From Labilithrix sp. (GTDB taxonomy: Bacteria; Myxococcota_A; Polyangia; Polyangiales; Polyangiaceae), in contig JAHBWC010000022.1 in NCBI GenBank assembly GCA_019637225.1, positions 23,710 to 87,709 on the forward strand: DNA of 64,000 bases. The letters run 5' to 3'. Every line of letters begins with the position of its first letter. Positions within the stretch are counted from its first letter, which is position 1. The position numbers were made by a program, and so were the translations under genes. This document shows positions 33,444-42,850 of the stretch, piece after piece. Below the pieces are notes generated by a model. That model was not told where the DNA came from. It saw nothing but the letters and a program-made list of their open reading frames with translations, and did no database searches.

Positions 33444-34862
33444 ATGAGCACGACGTTTCATTGCCCGTTCTGCGGCGCGCCGATCGCCGGCGCCGCGCCG
33501 GGGATCACGTTCGCCTGTCCTTATTGCCGGGCGAAGGTCATGGCCCCCTACGACGGCCACGCGAGCGGCGCGCCTTCGGGGCGCGGCTGGGACGGCGGCG
33601 CATCGCAGGCGGGACCGAGCGCACCCCTGTCGAACGGCGTCGACGGCGTCGCGGTCACGGTCGATCCGGAGCTCGGCTTCATCGCGATCGGTGCGCACGC
33701 GCCCCACGGCCAGCCGCCGTGCCTGCGCGCGTGGGACGTGAAGGCCGGGCGCGCGCTCTGGGAGACGCTGCAAGGTCAGGGCTGGCTCGAGGGCGTGCGC
33801 CGCTCGACGCTCGCGATCCTCGGGCGGAACGTCTACGTCGCCAACAAGCGGCAGCTCCTGTGCCTCGATCTCGCGTCGGGCAGCCGCAAGTGGACGGCTT
33901 CGCTCTCCGACGTGCCCGACAGCGAAGACGACGGGCTCTCGATCGCCGATCCGTTCCCGCAAGGGCCGGGGCAGCGCGGCGCGATCCTCGTCCCTACGAT
34001 CGACCACTGCCTCTTCGCGTTCGATCGCGACTCGGGGCAGCCGCTCTGGCACCGCGCCTTCGGCGACACGATCGTCCACGTCGAGGTCGTGCCGAACCTC
34101 GGCGCGTGCGTCGTGCGCTACGGGTTCCCGTACGTGAAGGCCGAGATCGTCAACCCGGCCTTCGCGCAGCCCATCGCCTCGTTCGGGCATGACCACTGGA
34201 GCACCGACCTCGGTCGCGCCAAGGTCTCGGGCCGCAGCGTCATCACCGCGGCAGAGGACATGGGGCCCGACGGCGACGACGACGGGCTGCTCTGCTTCGA
34301 CGCCGTGACCGGTCAGATCCACTTCTTCGAGCCGATCGAGGATCTCGAGACGGACGAGATCGCGCCGTGCGCGATGGGAGCGCGAGTCTTCGCGGCGACC
34401 TCGGATGGCAAGGGCCTCTACGTCGGACCGCGCGGGAGGACGATGCCGCCGCCCGTGCCGAACCACTCGATCTCGGCGCTCGTCCCGGCGGGCCCGGCGC
34501 TCGCTCTCCTCCTCAGGAAGTCGCACGGGACGCCGGTGCGCCGGATCATCGCGATCGATCCGCACACGCTCGCCTTCCGCTTCGACGCAGGCGAGGCGGG
34601 GACCGAGCCCGACGACGACTGGACCGATCAGCTGGCGACCGACGGCTATACGCTCGTCTTCGTCGCGACGCCGACCGACGATCTCGCCGAGGCGGAGCTC
34701 CGCAGCGTCGACACGTCGACAGGTCGGATGCTGTGGTCTCGACCCGTCGGTTCGTGGTGCGGACACCGCTTCATCGGGGGACAGCTCGTCGTCTGGAGCG
34801 ACACGAAGATCGAGCTGCTCTCTCCACCGAATGGCCAGGTGCTCGCGTCGCTCACGCTCTGA
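33444..34862 (+). CDS. PQQ-like beta-propeller protein with N-terminal zinc ribbon
   Basis: This 472-residue protein begins with a four-Cys zinc ribbon (Cys7-x2-Cys10, then Cys25-x2-Cys28) typical of double-ribbon sensors. A Gly/Ser linker follows, then a propeller (about 65-472) built of blades containing AWDVKAGRALWET, CLDLASGSRKWTAS, AFDRDSGQPLWHRAF and LRSVDTSTGRMLWSRP. Such W-repeat propellers (PQQ or quinoprotein-like) are protein-interaction platforms. There is no signal peptide, so it should be cytoplasmic. Function unknown. Confidence 0.8.
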   Translation: MSTTFHCPFCGAPIAGAAPGITFACPYCRAKVMAPYDGHASGAPSGRGWDGGASQAGPSAPLSNGVDGVAVTVDPELGFIAIGAHAPHGQPPCLRAWDVKAGRALWETLQGQGWLEGVRRSTLAILGRNVYVANKRQLLCLDLASGSRKWTASLSDVPDSEDDGLSIADPFPQGPGQRGAILVPTIDHCLFAFDRDSGQPLWHRAFGDTIVHVEVVPNLGACVVRYGFPYVKAEIVNPAFAQPIASFGHDHWSTDLGRAKVSGRSVITAAEDMGPDGDDDGLLCFDAVTGQIHFFEPIEDLETDEIAPCAMGARVFAATSDGKGLYVGPRGRTMPPPVPNHSISALVPAGPALALLLRKSHGTPVRRIIAIDPHTLAFRFDAGEAGTEPDDDWTDQLATDGYTLVFVATPTDDLAEAELRSVDTSTGRMLWSRPVGSWCGHRFIGGQLVVWSDTKIELLSPPNGQVLASLTL

Positions 34863-35058
34863 CGGCTCCTCGACGAGCGCTCGCCCGCACCGGCGTGTCG
34901 GCTGGAGGCGACTCTTCCGCGCCTTCCATCGCGCGTACTCGGGCCGGCGCACATCCGTACGCGCGCAGTTGTCGGCTCGAAGCGACGCCCGTCGCGGCGA
35001 AGCGATTTCGGCGGACGGATCCCTTCCGCGCCGCGTCGAAGCCGCTTATGCATGGCGT

Positions 35059-36051
35059 GTGCGTCGCGTCGCTCCGCTGCTCTGCATCGCGCTCGTTGCT
35101 TGCGCTCCGGCCAGCGTGGCCGAGGCGGAGGCCCAGAAGGACGTCTCGTGGCTCGACAAGAACGAGAGCCGCGCGGCGATGGAGGCGCTCGGTCGCCTCG
35201 CCGATCACGAGCCCAAGGCCGTCGCGGCGCTCGCGAAGCGACGCGGGAACCAGGACGTCTACCACGCGGCCTGGCAGGCACACACGCGAGGCGTGGCGTG
35301 GGGCGACGACGTGCTCCGCGCGGCGCTCTCGTCACCGGCAGAGCTGCCGCTGGCCGTCGCCGAGCTTCCTCCGCGCGATCCGCGCCTCGAGGGCTTCGCC
35401 GGCGACCTCGAGATGGGCATCACGTCCGCACGCACCGAGCACGGCGCCGCGGCCGTGAGCCTGCTCGCGAGCCTCGGTCCTTCCTCGCAGCCACACCTCT
35501 TGCGCTTGCTCGAGCGTCCGGCGACGCGCGAGGCGACCTGCGCGGGGCTCGCGTCGCCTCACGTCACGCCCGATTCGCGGCTCGCGCTCACGCTCGCGCC
35601 GCCGGACGCCCGCACGTCGCCCACTTGCCAGAAGACCCTCTTCCTTCACGCCGCGGCCGACACCAAGGTGCTCGACTGGCTCGGCAACGCCGGCGAGCCC
35701 GCGCTGGTCACTGCCGCCGTCGAGACGCTCGAGTGCCCGAAGCTGGCCCACCTCTGGGAGCGGGTCTTTGCATCTCCACGCGAGGCGCTGACCGATCTCG
35801 AGCCCGCGCTCATCGCCTCGATGGGGCGCTGCTCGAGCGCGCTCGATCCGGTGATCGCGCGCGCGCTTCCCTCCGTGCGCCGCGCACGCGCGAGCATCCT
35901 GCACGCGCTCGAGGCCGAAGCCGCGCACGCCGAGCAGCTCGAGGCGACCTGCAAGCAGCTGCCCCGACTGAGCCACGGCCGTGCCGTCTCCGAAGAGGTG
36001 CGCACGCTCGCCAGCAGCGTCTACGGCGTGCGCTGCAAGACGTCGTCGTAG
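35059..36051 (+). CDS. Lipoprotein with HEAT-like helical repeats
   Basis: This 330-residue protein starts at GTG, giving VRRVAPLLCIALVACAP with an LVAC lipobox (Cys15). The mature part is rich in Leu/Ala helices with recurring Pro and Cys, such as AMEALGRLADHEPKAVAALAKR and SLLASLGPSSQPHLLRLLERP. This is reminiscent of HEAT/Armadillo-like helical repeats. Disulfides are likely from Cys pairs. I do not recognise a specific family. Confidence 0.68.
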   Translation: MRRVAPLLCIALVACAPASVAEAEAQKDVSWLDKNESRAAMEALGRLADHEPKAVAALAKRRGNQDVYHAAWQAHTRGVAWGDDVLRAALSSPAELPLAVAELPPRDPRLEGFAGDLEMGITSARTEHGAAAVSLLASLGPSSQPHLLRLLERPATREATCAGLASPHVTPDSRLALTLAPPDARTSPTCQKTLFLHAAADTKVLDWLGNAGEPALVTAAVETLECPKLAHLWERVFASPREALTDLEPALIASMGRCSSALDPVIARALPSVRRARASILHALEAEAAHAEQLEATCKQLPRLSHGRAVSEEVRTLASSVYGVRCKTSS

Positions 36052-36070
36052 ACGTCCGAGGCGGCCGGGA

Positions 36071-37606
36071 TCAGCGTCCGCCGACGACGGCGCGGTAGAG
36101 CGCGAGCGCCTTGTGGTGCTCGAGCAGCGTGTCGAGCTCGCGGGTGGCGGCGTCGAACGTGGCCTGCTCGCGGATGTTCACGAAGAGGATCGTGCTGTCG
36201 CCCATGTCGAAGCGCTGCCGCTCGGCCTGCTCGAGCTGCTGCGCGAGCTCGAGCTCGCGTCGTGCGAGCCCGAGGCGCGCGGCGGCGGCGTCCGTACCGG
36301 CCGCGGCGTCGCGGACCTCGAGCGTGATCTTGTCCTTCGCGTACCGGAGCTGGAGATCGTAGCTGAGAAAGCGGGCGTCGGCCGCGCGCGCGCGACCGTC
36401 GGCCTTGCGGGTGCGGAGCGGGATATCGAGGAACAGGCCGGCCTCGACGGCCGCCGGCTGACGCTCGGGGTAGCCGTCGCCGAACTGCTTGGAGCCCGCG
36501 AGGAGCACGTTGAGCGTCGGCCAGGCGTCGTTCTCCGCCAGCTCGCGCTCGACCTCGTACTGCCGGCGCCTGGCCTCGTAGACGCGGATCTCCGGCCGCT
36601 TTCCGAGCGCACGCGAGACGTCGCTCTCGACCGTGCGCGCGTCGAGCCGAGTCGGCTCGGGGAAGCGCTCCGGCACACGCTCGGCGGCCGGGATGACCGG
36701 GTTGCCTTCTTCGTCGCGGAGGTAGAGCGAGAGCGCCAGACGCGCCGTGGTCAGGATCCGCTCGGCGGAGACCACCTGCTGCTCGCGCTGCACGATCGCG
36801 CGCGCGTTGTCGGTCCGGTCGACGGCGGGGGCGTCGCCGCGGGCCACGCGGATCGTGATGGCGGTGTTGCGATCGAGCGCGCGCTGCAAGAGCGTCTTGG
36901 CGACCTCGAGCTTCTTTGCGGCCGCGATCCACTCCCAGTACTTGTAGGCGGCGCCCCGCTGGAACTCGAGCTTGGTCGCCGCGAGCCCCTCGCGCGCGGC
37001 GTTGATCCCGGCCTCCGCCTTCCAGAGCTTCGCGCGCTCCTCGTCGATCGAGCCGCCGCGGAGGAGCGGCACGACGACGCCGGCGCGCGCCTCGCCGAAG
37101 CTGTTGGTGCGGTAGCCGTCGTAATAGAGCGGGAACTTCCCCTGGCCGAGGCGGTAGCCTCCGAACACCGAGAGGCCGCGCCAGTAGAGCGGCTGCTCGA
37201 TGAAGCTGTCGACCATGCCGTACTGGTAGTAGCCGACGGGAAACGCCGTGGCCTTCGTCTTCCACTTCGGGTCGAACGAACCCCAGGCGGAGAGCTCTTC
37301 ACCCTGCGCGGCCGTGACGGCCTGCATCTCGGCGAGGAGGAGCGGGTAGCGCGTCTCGACGTTGGTGAGCACCTCGTCGAGGGAGAGCGGCGTGCGCTTC
37401 TGCGGTGGCGGCGTGAGCGTCACGATCGGCGCCGGCGTCATGGGCACGTCGATCGGCTCGTTGGAGTTGATCGGCGGCACCGTCGGCACGGGGGCTCGCG
37501 GCGGCGGCGCGCCCGGCGAGGGCGGCGCGGCCCCCGGCGTCGTCTGCGCGAGCGCGGGCGCAGCAGAGGCGCAAACGATCGCGAGCGCGAGGAGCGAGCG
37601 CCTCAC
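36071..37606 (-). CDS. TolC-family outer membrane channel of a tripartite exporter
   Basis: This 511-residue protein starts at a GTG that overlaps the stop of the HlyD-like gene (GTGA). It has a signal peptide (LLALAIVCASAAPALA), a Pro-rich stretch, and then two repeats of the outer-membrane-factor fold. Visible features are LSLDEVLTNVETRYPLLLAEM, the turn YRLGQGKFPLYYDGY, helices such as AKKLEVAKTLLQRALDRNTAI, and a second repeat around DVSRALGKRPEIRVYEARRRQYEVER. It should form the exit duct in the outer membrane for the adjacent ABC/HlyD pump. Confidence 0.88.
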   Translation of the reverse strand: MRRSLLALAIVCASAAPALAQTTPGAAPPSPGAPPPRAPVPTVPPINSNEPIDVPMTPAPIVTLTPPPQKRTPLSLDEVLTNVETRYPLLLAEMQAVTAAQGEELSAWGSFDPKWKTKATAFPVGYYQYGMVDSFIEQPLYWRGLSVFGGYRLGQGKFPLYYDGYRTNSFGEARAGVVVPLLRGGSIDEERAKLWKAEAGINAAREGLAATKLEFQRGAAYKYWEWIAAAKKLEVAKTLLQRALDRNTAITIRVARGDAPAVDRTDNARAIVQREQQVVSAERILTTARLALSLYLRDEEGNPVIPAAERVPERFPEPTRLDARTVESDVSRALGKRPEIRVYEARRRQYEVERELAENDAWPTLNVLLAGSKQFGDGYPERQPAAVEAGLFLDIPLRTRKADGRARAADARFLSYDLQLRYAKDKITLEVRDAAAGTDAAAARLGLARRELELAQQLEQAERQRFDMGDSTILFVNIREQATFDAATRELDTLLEHHKALALYRAVVGGR

Positions 37607-38931
37607 TTGCCCCCCTTCTTGTCCGGCGAAGTGCTGGCGACGACCGGCGGGAACCCGTTCATCTGGCGCCACAGCTCGAAGCCGAGGCGGACGCGGCTGA
37701 GGAGCACCCACCCGTTCACGCGCGTGCCCTGACGCAGGTAGGTCCCGCTCGGCCACGGCTCGTCGCCGTCCGGCACGATCACGATCCGGAACTTTCCTTG
37801 CCCGTTGTCGGCGGCGTCGACCCAGGCCACGCGCCCGCCGAACGTACCGACCGCCACCGACGGCCAGCCGGTGAACTGGACGGCCGGCCATCCCTCGAAC
37901 TGCAAGCGGACGTGACGCCCCTCGCTGATGAGCGGCGCGTCGTTGCCGGCCATGACGAGCTCGACGGCGCGGACGTCGGTGTCGGGCACGAACGAGAGCA
38001 GCGGCTCGCCGGCCTTGAGCAGCTCGCCGCCCTGCCGGGCGATCACGCTGAGGATGACGCCGTCGCGCGGCGCGGTGATCTGCTGCGTCTGCTGGCGCGC
38101 GAGGCGGCTCTCGGTGCGCGCGAGCTCGGCGCTCGCGCTGGCCTCGTCCGAGAGCGCCGAGGCCCGTCCGGCGTGGGCGTCGTTGATGGTGGCGCCGACG
38201 TCGGCCATCACCTTGAGCTGGTCGGACGCGAGCGCCGCTTCTTCGCTGCGCGCCGCGCTGAGCTGCGAGCGAGCGCGCTCGGTGTCGGTCCGCGCCTTCA
38301 CGAGGTCGAGCTCCGCCAGCTCCACCTGACGCTTCGACGATAGCCCCTCCGCGAAGAGGCCGTGCTGGCGCTCGTAGTTGAGCTCGCTGGTCTTGAGCGC
38401 CGTCTCCGAGGCCTCGACCACCTGCTGCGCCTGCTGGATGCGCTGCTTCGCCATGGCGATGCGCGCGCCGGCGGCGTCGAGGGCGCTCTTCCGCGCGGTC
38501 TCGAGCTCCTGGATGCGGCTCTCGATGCTCTCCGCGCGCGCTCGCGCGGCGGCGATGCGCTGCTTGAGCATGTCGATCTCGGTCTGGATCCGCGCGAGGA
38601 TGTGCGGGTCGTTGTCGGTCATCTCGCAGAGGATGTCGCCCTTCTTGACCTTGGCGCCCTCCTGCACGTGCCACGACACGAGGCGTCCCTCGAGCGGCGC
38701 CTCGATGAACTGCTGGCGCTCTTGAGGCGCGTACGCGATGACCCGCCCGGTGCCGTCGACGGACTGCTGCCACGGCACGAAGATCAAGAGGAGCGCGAAG
38801 ATCGCGATCGCGCCCGAGAGGATGCGCGACATGACCTTGGTGACGCGCGTACGCGACGAGAGGCCGAGCGTCCCGAGGTCGCGCTCGACGATCGCGTCGT
38901 CCGCGGCGCTCGCGGCGTGCGGCGCGCTCAC
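37603..38931 (-). CDS. HlyD-family periplasmic adaptor of the exporter
   Basis: This 442-residue membrane-fusion protein starts at a GTG overlapping the ABC gene's stop. It has one membrane anchor (about 36-56: ILSGAIAIFALLLIFVPW) and a biotinyl-lipoyl half (VDGTGRVIAYAPQERQQFIEAPLEGRLVSW). A long coiled-coil hairpin spans about 105-285. The second lipoyl half and beta barrel follow, with ITAPRDGVILSVIARQGG and LEGWPAVQFTGWPS-type strands. It should bridge the ABC transporter and the TolC-like channel. Confidence 0.9.
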   Translation of the reverse strand: MSAPHAASAADDAIVERDLGTLGLSSRTRVTKVMSRILSGAIAIFALLLIFVPWQQSVDGTGRVIAYAPQERQQFIEAPLEGRLVSWHVQEGAKVKKGDILCEMTDNDPHILARIQTEIDMLKQRIAAARARAESIESRIQELETARKSALDAAGARIAMAKQRIQQAQQVVEASETALKTSELNYERQHGLFAEGLSSKRQVELAELDLVKARTDTERARSQLSAARSEEAALASDQLKVMADVGATINDAHAGRASALSDEASASAELARTESRLARQQTQQITAPRDGVILSVIARQGGELLKAGEPLLSFVPDTDVRAVELVMAGNDAPLISEGRHVRLQFEGWPAVQFTGWPSVAVGTFGGRVAWVDAADNGQGKFRIVIVPDGDEPWPSGTYLRQGTRVNGWVLLSRVRLGFELWRQMNGFPPVVASTSPDKKGGK

Positions 38932-40658
38932 GAGAGCCCTCCGTCCGTCGCGGCCGAGAGCTCCTTCGGGACGTCGCGGAAGAGACCGCGCTCGAGGGCG
39001 ACGGCGCGCGTGCAGTGCTGGAGCGTCGCCGCGTCGTGCGTGGTGACGATCACGGTCCACGGGCGCGCGGACGAGAACAGGAACCGCGCGACGCTCTCAC
39101 GGCTCACGGCGTCGAGATCGTCGAGCGACTCGTCGAGCAGCAAGAGGCGCGGCTTCGCGGCGACGGCGCGCGCGATCACGAGCTTGCGGGCCTGCCCCAT
39201 CGAGAGGCTCGAGCCGTACGGGTTGAGGTGCGTGTCGACGCCGGCCGGCCACAGCTTCACGTCGTCCCACAGGTGGACGTGCTCGAGCGCTTCGCGCGCG
39301 TCGTCCGGGCTCACGTTGCTCCGACCGGCGATGACGTTGTCGAGCACGCTGCCGTCGAAGATCTCGATGCCGCGCACCATGCTGACGTGGGAGCGAAGCG
39401 AGCTCGCGGTGAGCGTGTGCACGGTCTCGCCGTCCACCTCGATCACGCCGCTGCCGGGTGGGCGGAGCCCGTAGAGCAGGTTCATCAGCGTGCTCTTGCC
39501 CGAGCCGTTCGGACCGAGGAGCGCGACCCGCTCGCCGGGGTTCACGGAGAGCGACGCGCCGGAGAGGATGTCGCGCCCGCCGTAGCGGAACGTGACCTCC
39601 TTGACGGCGAGGCTCGCCGGGCCGCGGAGGCGCTCGGGGAAGCGGCCGGTGCCTCCGCGCTCCTGCGGGAGATCGAGCAGGTGCCCGAGCTTGTCGAGGC
39701 CGGCGAGCATGTCGTAGAGGCTCTCGAGCTGCTTGCCGACCTTGGAGAAGCTCGCGAGCACGCCCGAGACGATGATCTCCGCGGCCACGAGCTGGCCCAG
39801 CGTGAGCTGCTTCTGCAACACCAGAAAGCCGCCGGTCGCGATCAGGAGCGAGCTGAAGATCACCTGGAAGCCGAGGGCGCCGACGATCTGCCGGAAGAGG
39901 ACCCTGAAGTGGGCGCGGCGCGCGCCGAGGTACTTCTTCGTGAGCTCGTAGGTCCGGCGGGCGGCGAACTCCTCGCCGCCCGTGCCCTTGAAGAGCACCG
40001 AGTGGCGCATCATCTCCTGCAGCCAGGCGGCCATCGCGTACTTCGCCTTCGACTCGACGATCGCCGTGCGCTCGGCGCCGCGGCCGAGCCCGACGAAGAT
40101 GAACGCCATGGCGAGCACGAGGAGCGCGTCGAAAGCGAGGAGGTACGGGTGGTAGAACGCGAGAACCACCATGCCGACGAGCGTCTGCAGCGCGAGCGCG
40201 CTGCCGTCGACGAGCAGCGTCGAGCCGGCCTTCTGGACGGTCAGGACGTCGAAGAAGCGGTTGGCCAGCTCGGGACCGTGCGCGTCGTCCAGCACCGACG
40301 AATCGACGTGCGGGAGGCGATGACTGAGCTGCAGCGCGGTCCGCGCGAAGACCCGCTCCTGTATGGTTTCGACGACACGCGCCTGGAGCGCGCGGAAGAC
40401 GGCCGCCGTGGTGAGCGCGCCGAGGACGAGGAGCGCGAGCACGATGATCGGCTGGATGACGGCGCCGAACGCGACCGTGTTGACCATCGCCTGCACGGTG
40501 ATCGGGATCGACAAGGCGACGATGCTCGACGCGACCGCGTAGAGCAGGATGAGGAGCATGTCGTTTCGATCGGACCTCATCCATCGGAAGAGTCGAGTAA
40601 CGGGAGCGGGATGAGCCGCGTGGGCCGCCATGAACGGATCCTTCGGGTCGAACGGCAC
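38928..40658 (-). CDS. ABC transporter, fused membrane and ATPase domains
   Basis: This 576-residue half-transporter has six membrane segments (about 30-300). The ATPase domain has Walker A GPNGSGKST (Lys388), a signature that reads SLSMGQARK instead of the usual LSGGQ, Walker B LLLLDES with the catalytic Glu, and a switch His in VTTHD. No C39 peptidase domain is present, so any substrate is not cleaved by this protein. It is the first gene of a three-gene coupled operon and dimerises to drive type-1-like export. The substrate gene is not visible in the window. Confidence 0.9.
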   Translation of the reverse strand: MPFDPKDPFMAAHAAHPAPVTRLFRWMRSDRNDMLLILLYAVASSIVALSIPITVQAMVNTVAFGAVIQPIIVLALLVLGALTTAAVFRALQARVVETIQERVFARTALQLSHRLPHVDSSVLDDAHGPELANRFFDVLTVQKAGSTLLVDGSALALQTLVGMVVLAFYHPYLLAFDALLVLAMAFIFVGLGRGAERTAIVESKAKYAMAAWLQEMMRHSVLFKGTGGEEFAARRTYELTKKYLGARRAHFRVLFRQIVGALGFQVIFSSLLIATGGFLVLQKQLTLGQLVAAEIIVSGVLASFSKVGKQLESLYDMLAGLDKLGHLLDLPQERGGTGRFPERLRGPASLAVKEVTFRYGGRDILSGASLSVNPGERVALLGPNGSGKSTLMNLLYGLRPPGSGVIEVDGETVHTLTASSLRSHVSMVRGIEIFDGSVLDNVIAGRSNVSPDDAREALEHVHLWDDVKLWPAGVDTHLNPYGSSLSMGQARKLVIARAVAAKPRLLLLDESLDDLDAVSRESVARFLFSSARPWTVIVTTHDAATLQHCTRAVALERGLFRDVPKELSAATDGGLS

Positions 40659-41014
40659 GTGCGAACGAGCCGCAAAAGCGGGAAGAAGAGTGCGTCGGGG
40701 CGCAGCGACGTCGTCGCTGCAGCAAGCGCCAGGCGCGGGCGGAGCACCATAATGGGCCGTCCCTTCCCGTCAAGATCAGGACGGCGCCATTTGCGCTCGT
40801 GTCGCGGCGAACGGCGTCTCCCGGCTACGACATCGCGTCGGTCATGTCCGACGAACGACGTCGCGATCGCCGAGCCGCGTTCTCCGTCCCACGCGGAGTC
40901 GAAACGCGGAGTGGAACGCGGAGAGGAGCGATCCGAGCGCGCGCCTCGTCGTCGCCCCCGGCGCTACGGACGAATGGCTGAGCCTCGCCGAGGCTGGTAC
41001 AATCGTTCATCCGC
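40659..41014. other. Divergent intergenic region
   Basis: These 356 bases lie between the exporter operon (minus strand) and a lipoprotein gene (plus strand). They hold no supported gene, although short frames are open. They should carry the promoters of both units. No clear sigma-70, sigma-54 or repeat element was found. Confidence 0.4.
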
Positions 41015-41833
41015 ATGCTCGCCAGGCTGCTCGTCCGCTCCACGATCGCGCTGACCCTCCTTGGATGCGTCGGAGACGAACCTGCGGCGACCTCGACGCC
41101 GGTCGTCGACGCAGGCGAAGCACCGGGTGAAAAGGACGCGGAGCCGGCCCCGGCCCCGCCGTCCGACGACGGCGGGGGTCCGACGCCCGGCGGGCCGCTC
41201 GAGCTCGACATTCACGTGCTTCGCAACCCGAACGCCGCCGGCCACCCGACGTACGGAACCAAGGTGAAGGTCAAGGGGCTGGTCGTGTCCGGGGCGAAGA
41301 CGGCCGGCTCCACCCACGGCTTCTTCGCGCAGCACGAAAGCAACGTCGTGTGGGGCGGCATCTTCGTCTTCGTCGGCTCGGCCCCCGTGTCGGTCGCACC
41401 GGGTGACAAGATCAACGTCACGGGGGAGTACGCGACGTACCAGGGACAGGACCAGATCCATGCGACGCTCGACGACATCGAGCGGACCGCGTCGGCGCTC
41501 ACCGTGACCGCCGTCAACGTGGCGCTCACCGACATCAACAACGGCGGAGGCCGCGCGCTGGAGCTTCAGTCGGTCTATCTCTCGGTGAAGAACGTCGAGG
41601 TGCTCAGCGCGCCGCCGGGGCTCAACTTCCGCGTGCGGCCGATCGCGGGCGGAAGCGACGAGCTTGTCATCACGAGCTACGTCGCGAACGACATCGACCC
41701 CTCCCCCTTCACGCCGCAGGTCGGCAATCGGTTCAGCACCATTCGCGGGTTCGGCTACCGCGTCGGACCGACCGAAGTGGCGATGGTGAACAAGCTGGCA
41801 CCGCTCGGCGCCGCGGATCTCGAAGCCGAGTAG
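41015..41833 (+). CDS. Lipoprotein with OB-fold-like nucleic-acid-binding-type domain
   Basis: This 272-residue protein has a signal peptide ending LLGC (lipobox), then an Asp/Pro/Ala-rich linker. A strand-rich domain follows, with YGTKVKVKGLVVSGAKTAG, FFAQHESNVVWGGIFVFVG and GDKINVTGEYATYQGQDQIHA, which resembles OB-fold (DUF5689-like) segments of secreted nucleases and metalloproteins. No nuclease catalytic domain is attached. The mature protein is probably surface-anchored. The ATG at 41015 is preferred because it gives a clean lipobox. Confidence 0.75.
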   Translation: MLARLLVRSTIALTLLGCVGDEPAATSTPVVDAGEAPGEKDAEPAPAPPSDDGGGPTPGGPLELDIHVLRNPNAAGHPTYGTKVKVKGLVVSGAKTAGSTHGFFAQHESNVVWGGIFVFVGSAPVSVAPGDKINVTGEYATYQGQDQIHATLDDIERTASALTVTAVNVALTDINNGGGRALELQSVYLSVKNVEVLSAPPGLNFRVRPIAGGSDELVITSYVANDIDPSPFTPQVGNRFSTIRGFGYRVGPTEVAMVNKLAPLGAADLEAE

Positions 41834-41853
41834 CGAGAGCAGCGCCCGCTGAG

Positions 41854-42816
41854 TCAGAGCAGCGACGACTCCTTGTCCAAGGTGAGGACACACTTGCCCT
41901 CGTGGTGCGAACCCAGCCTGAGCACGGTTCTCTCCCCTCTCCAGACGCCCATGCCCACGAAGTCGGACTTCTCACCCTCGCCGTACCGCTCGATCAGCTT
42001 CGCGAGCAGGGCCTCGCAGCGAGCGGATTGCGCGGCGACCTGGACGACGACGCCGTCGACCACGACGATGTCGGCGCGCTCGATCGGCGTGCCCAGGTAC
42101 GAGATGCCCTTCGCGGCGTAGAGCTCCGTCCCCTGAGGCCAGCTCGGCTGCCGCGCCTGCTTCGAGACGCCCTTCGGGAAGGTCTTGGGAGCTTGTCCCA
42201 GCTTGATCCCGAGGACGCCGTCGGCGTCGAGCCCTGGCACGACCGCTGGCTTCGCCGTCTCGACGGGGCGCTCCTCGGCGGGCGCGGCCCCGACGGTCAC
42301 CGCCGATCCGGCGGAGCCCGGACAGATCGTGCCGCTGAACGAGCCGCTGACCTTCGGCGCGGCCCCCGTGCTCGTCACCTCGCCGCTGAACGACGTGTCG
42401 TCGAAGGAGCGGAGGGTCACCGATGTTCCCGCGAGCGGCTGCGAGAGCATCGTGATGTCTCCCTTGTCGGGGTCCCCGAGGAACACGCCGGTCTGGTCGG
42501 CGGTGTAGCGGCCCGGAGCGCCCTCGAAGCTCGCCACGACCAGCGAGATGAAGCCGCCCCGGATCATGTTCTGCGGCGAAGCGAGCAGCGCGCAGCTCGG
42601 GCGCGGCTCGGTCTTCTCGTGGAAGGTGTACACGACGAAGCGCCTCTGGCCGGGATCGCGCTGGGCGAACGTGACGCCGGACACCTCGTGCTTCGCGTTA
42701 CCGTCATCGACCGTGAGGTGCGATCGGCCCGAGCCGCTCGGACCGACCGCCCGCCCGCCGCAAGCCGCGAGCGTGACCGCCAGACCGAGCGTGGTGAGGA
42801 TGGCAGGCTGCTTCAT
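41854..42816 (-). CDS. Lipoprotein, two-domain, unknown function
   Basis: This 320-residue protein begins MKQPAILTTLGLAVTLAAC (lipobox). The first domain (about 30-180) is strand-rich with HEVSGVTFAQRDPGQRRFVVYTF and SFSGTICPGS. A second domain (about 195-320) starts GVLGIKLGQAPKTFPKGVSKQA and contains DIVVVDGVVVQVAAQSARC. The second half resembles calcium-dependent or phospholipid-related secreted proteins only superficially, so no family is claimed. It is convergent with the gene at 41015 (20 nt apart) and on the same strand as the beta-lactamase-family gene upstream. Confidence 0.75.
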   Translation of the reverse strand: MKQPAILTTLGLAVTLAACGGRAVGPSGSGRSHLTVDDGNAKHEVSGVTFAQRDPGQRRFVVYTFHEKTEPRPSCALLASPQNMIRGGFISLVVASFEGAPGRYTADQTGVFLGDPDKGDITMLSQPLAGTSVTLRSFDDTSFSGEVTSTGAAPKVSGSFSGTICPGSAGSAVTVGAAPAEERPVETAKPAVVPGLDADGVLGIKLGQAPKTFPKGVSKQARQPSWPQGTELYAAKGISYLGTPIERADIVVVDGVVVQVAAQSARCEALLAKLIERYGEGEKSDFVGMGVWRGERTVLRLGSHHEGKCVLTLDKESSLL

Positions 42817-42850
42817 CGTCGGGTCCGAGCAGCATGCACGGGCCGCGCCC

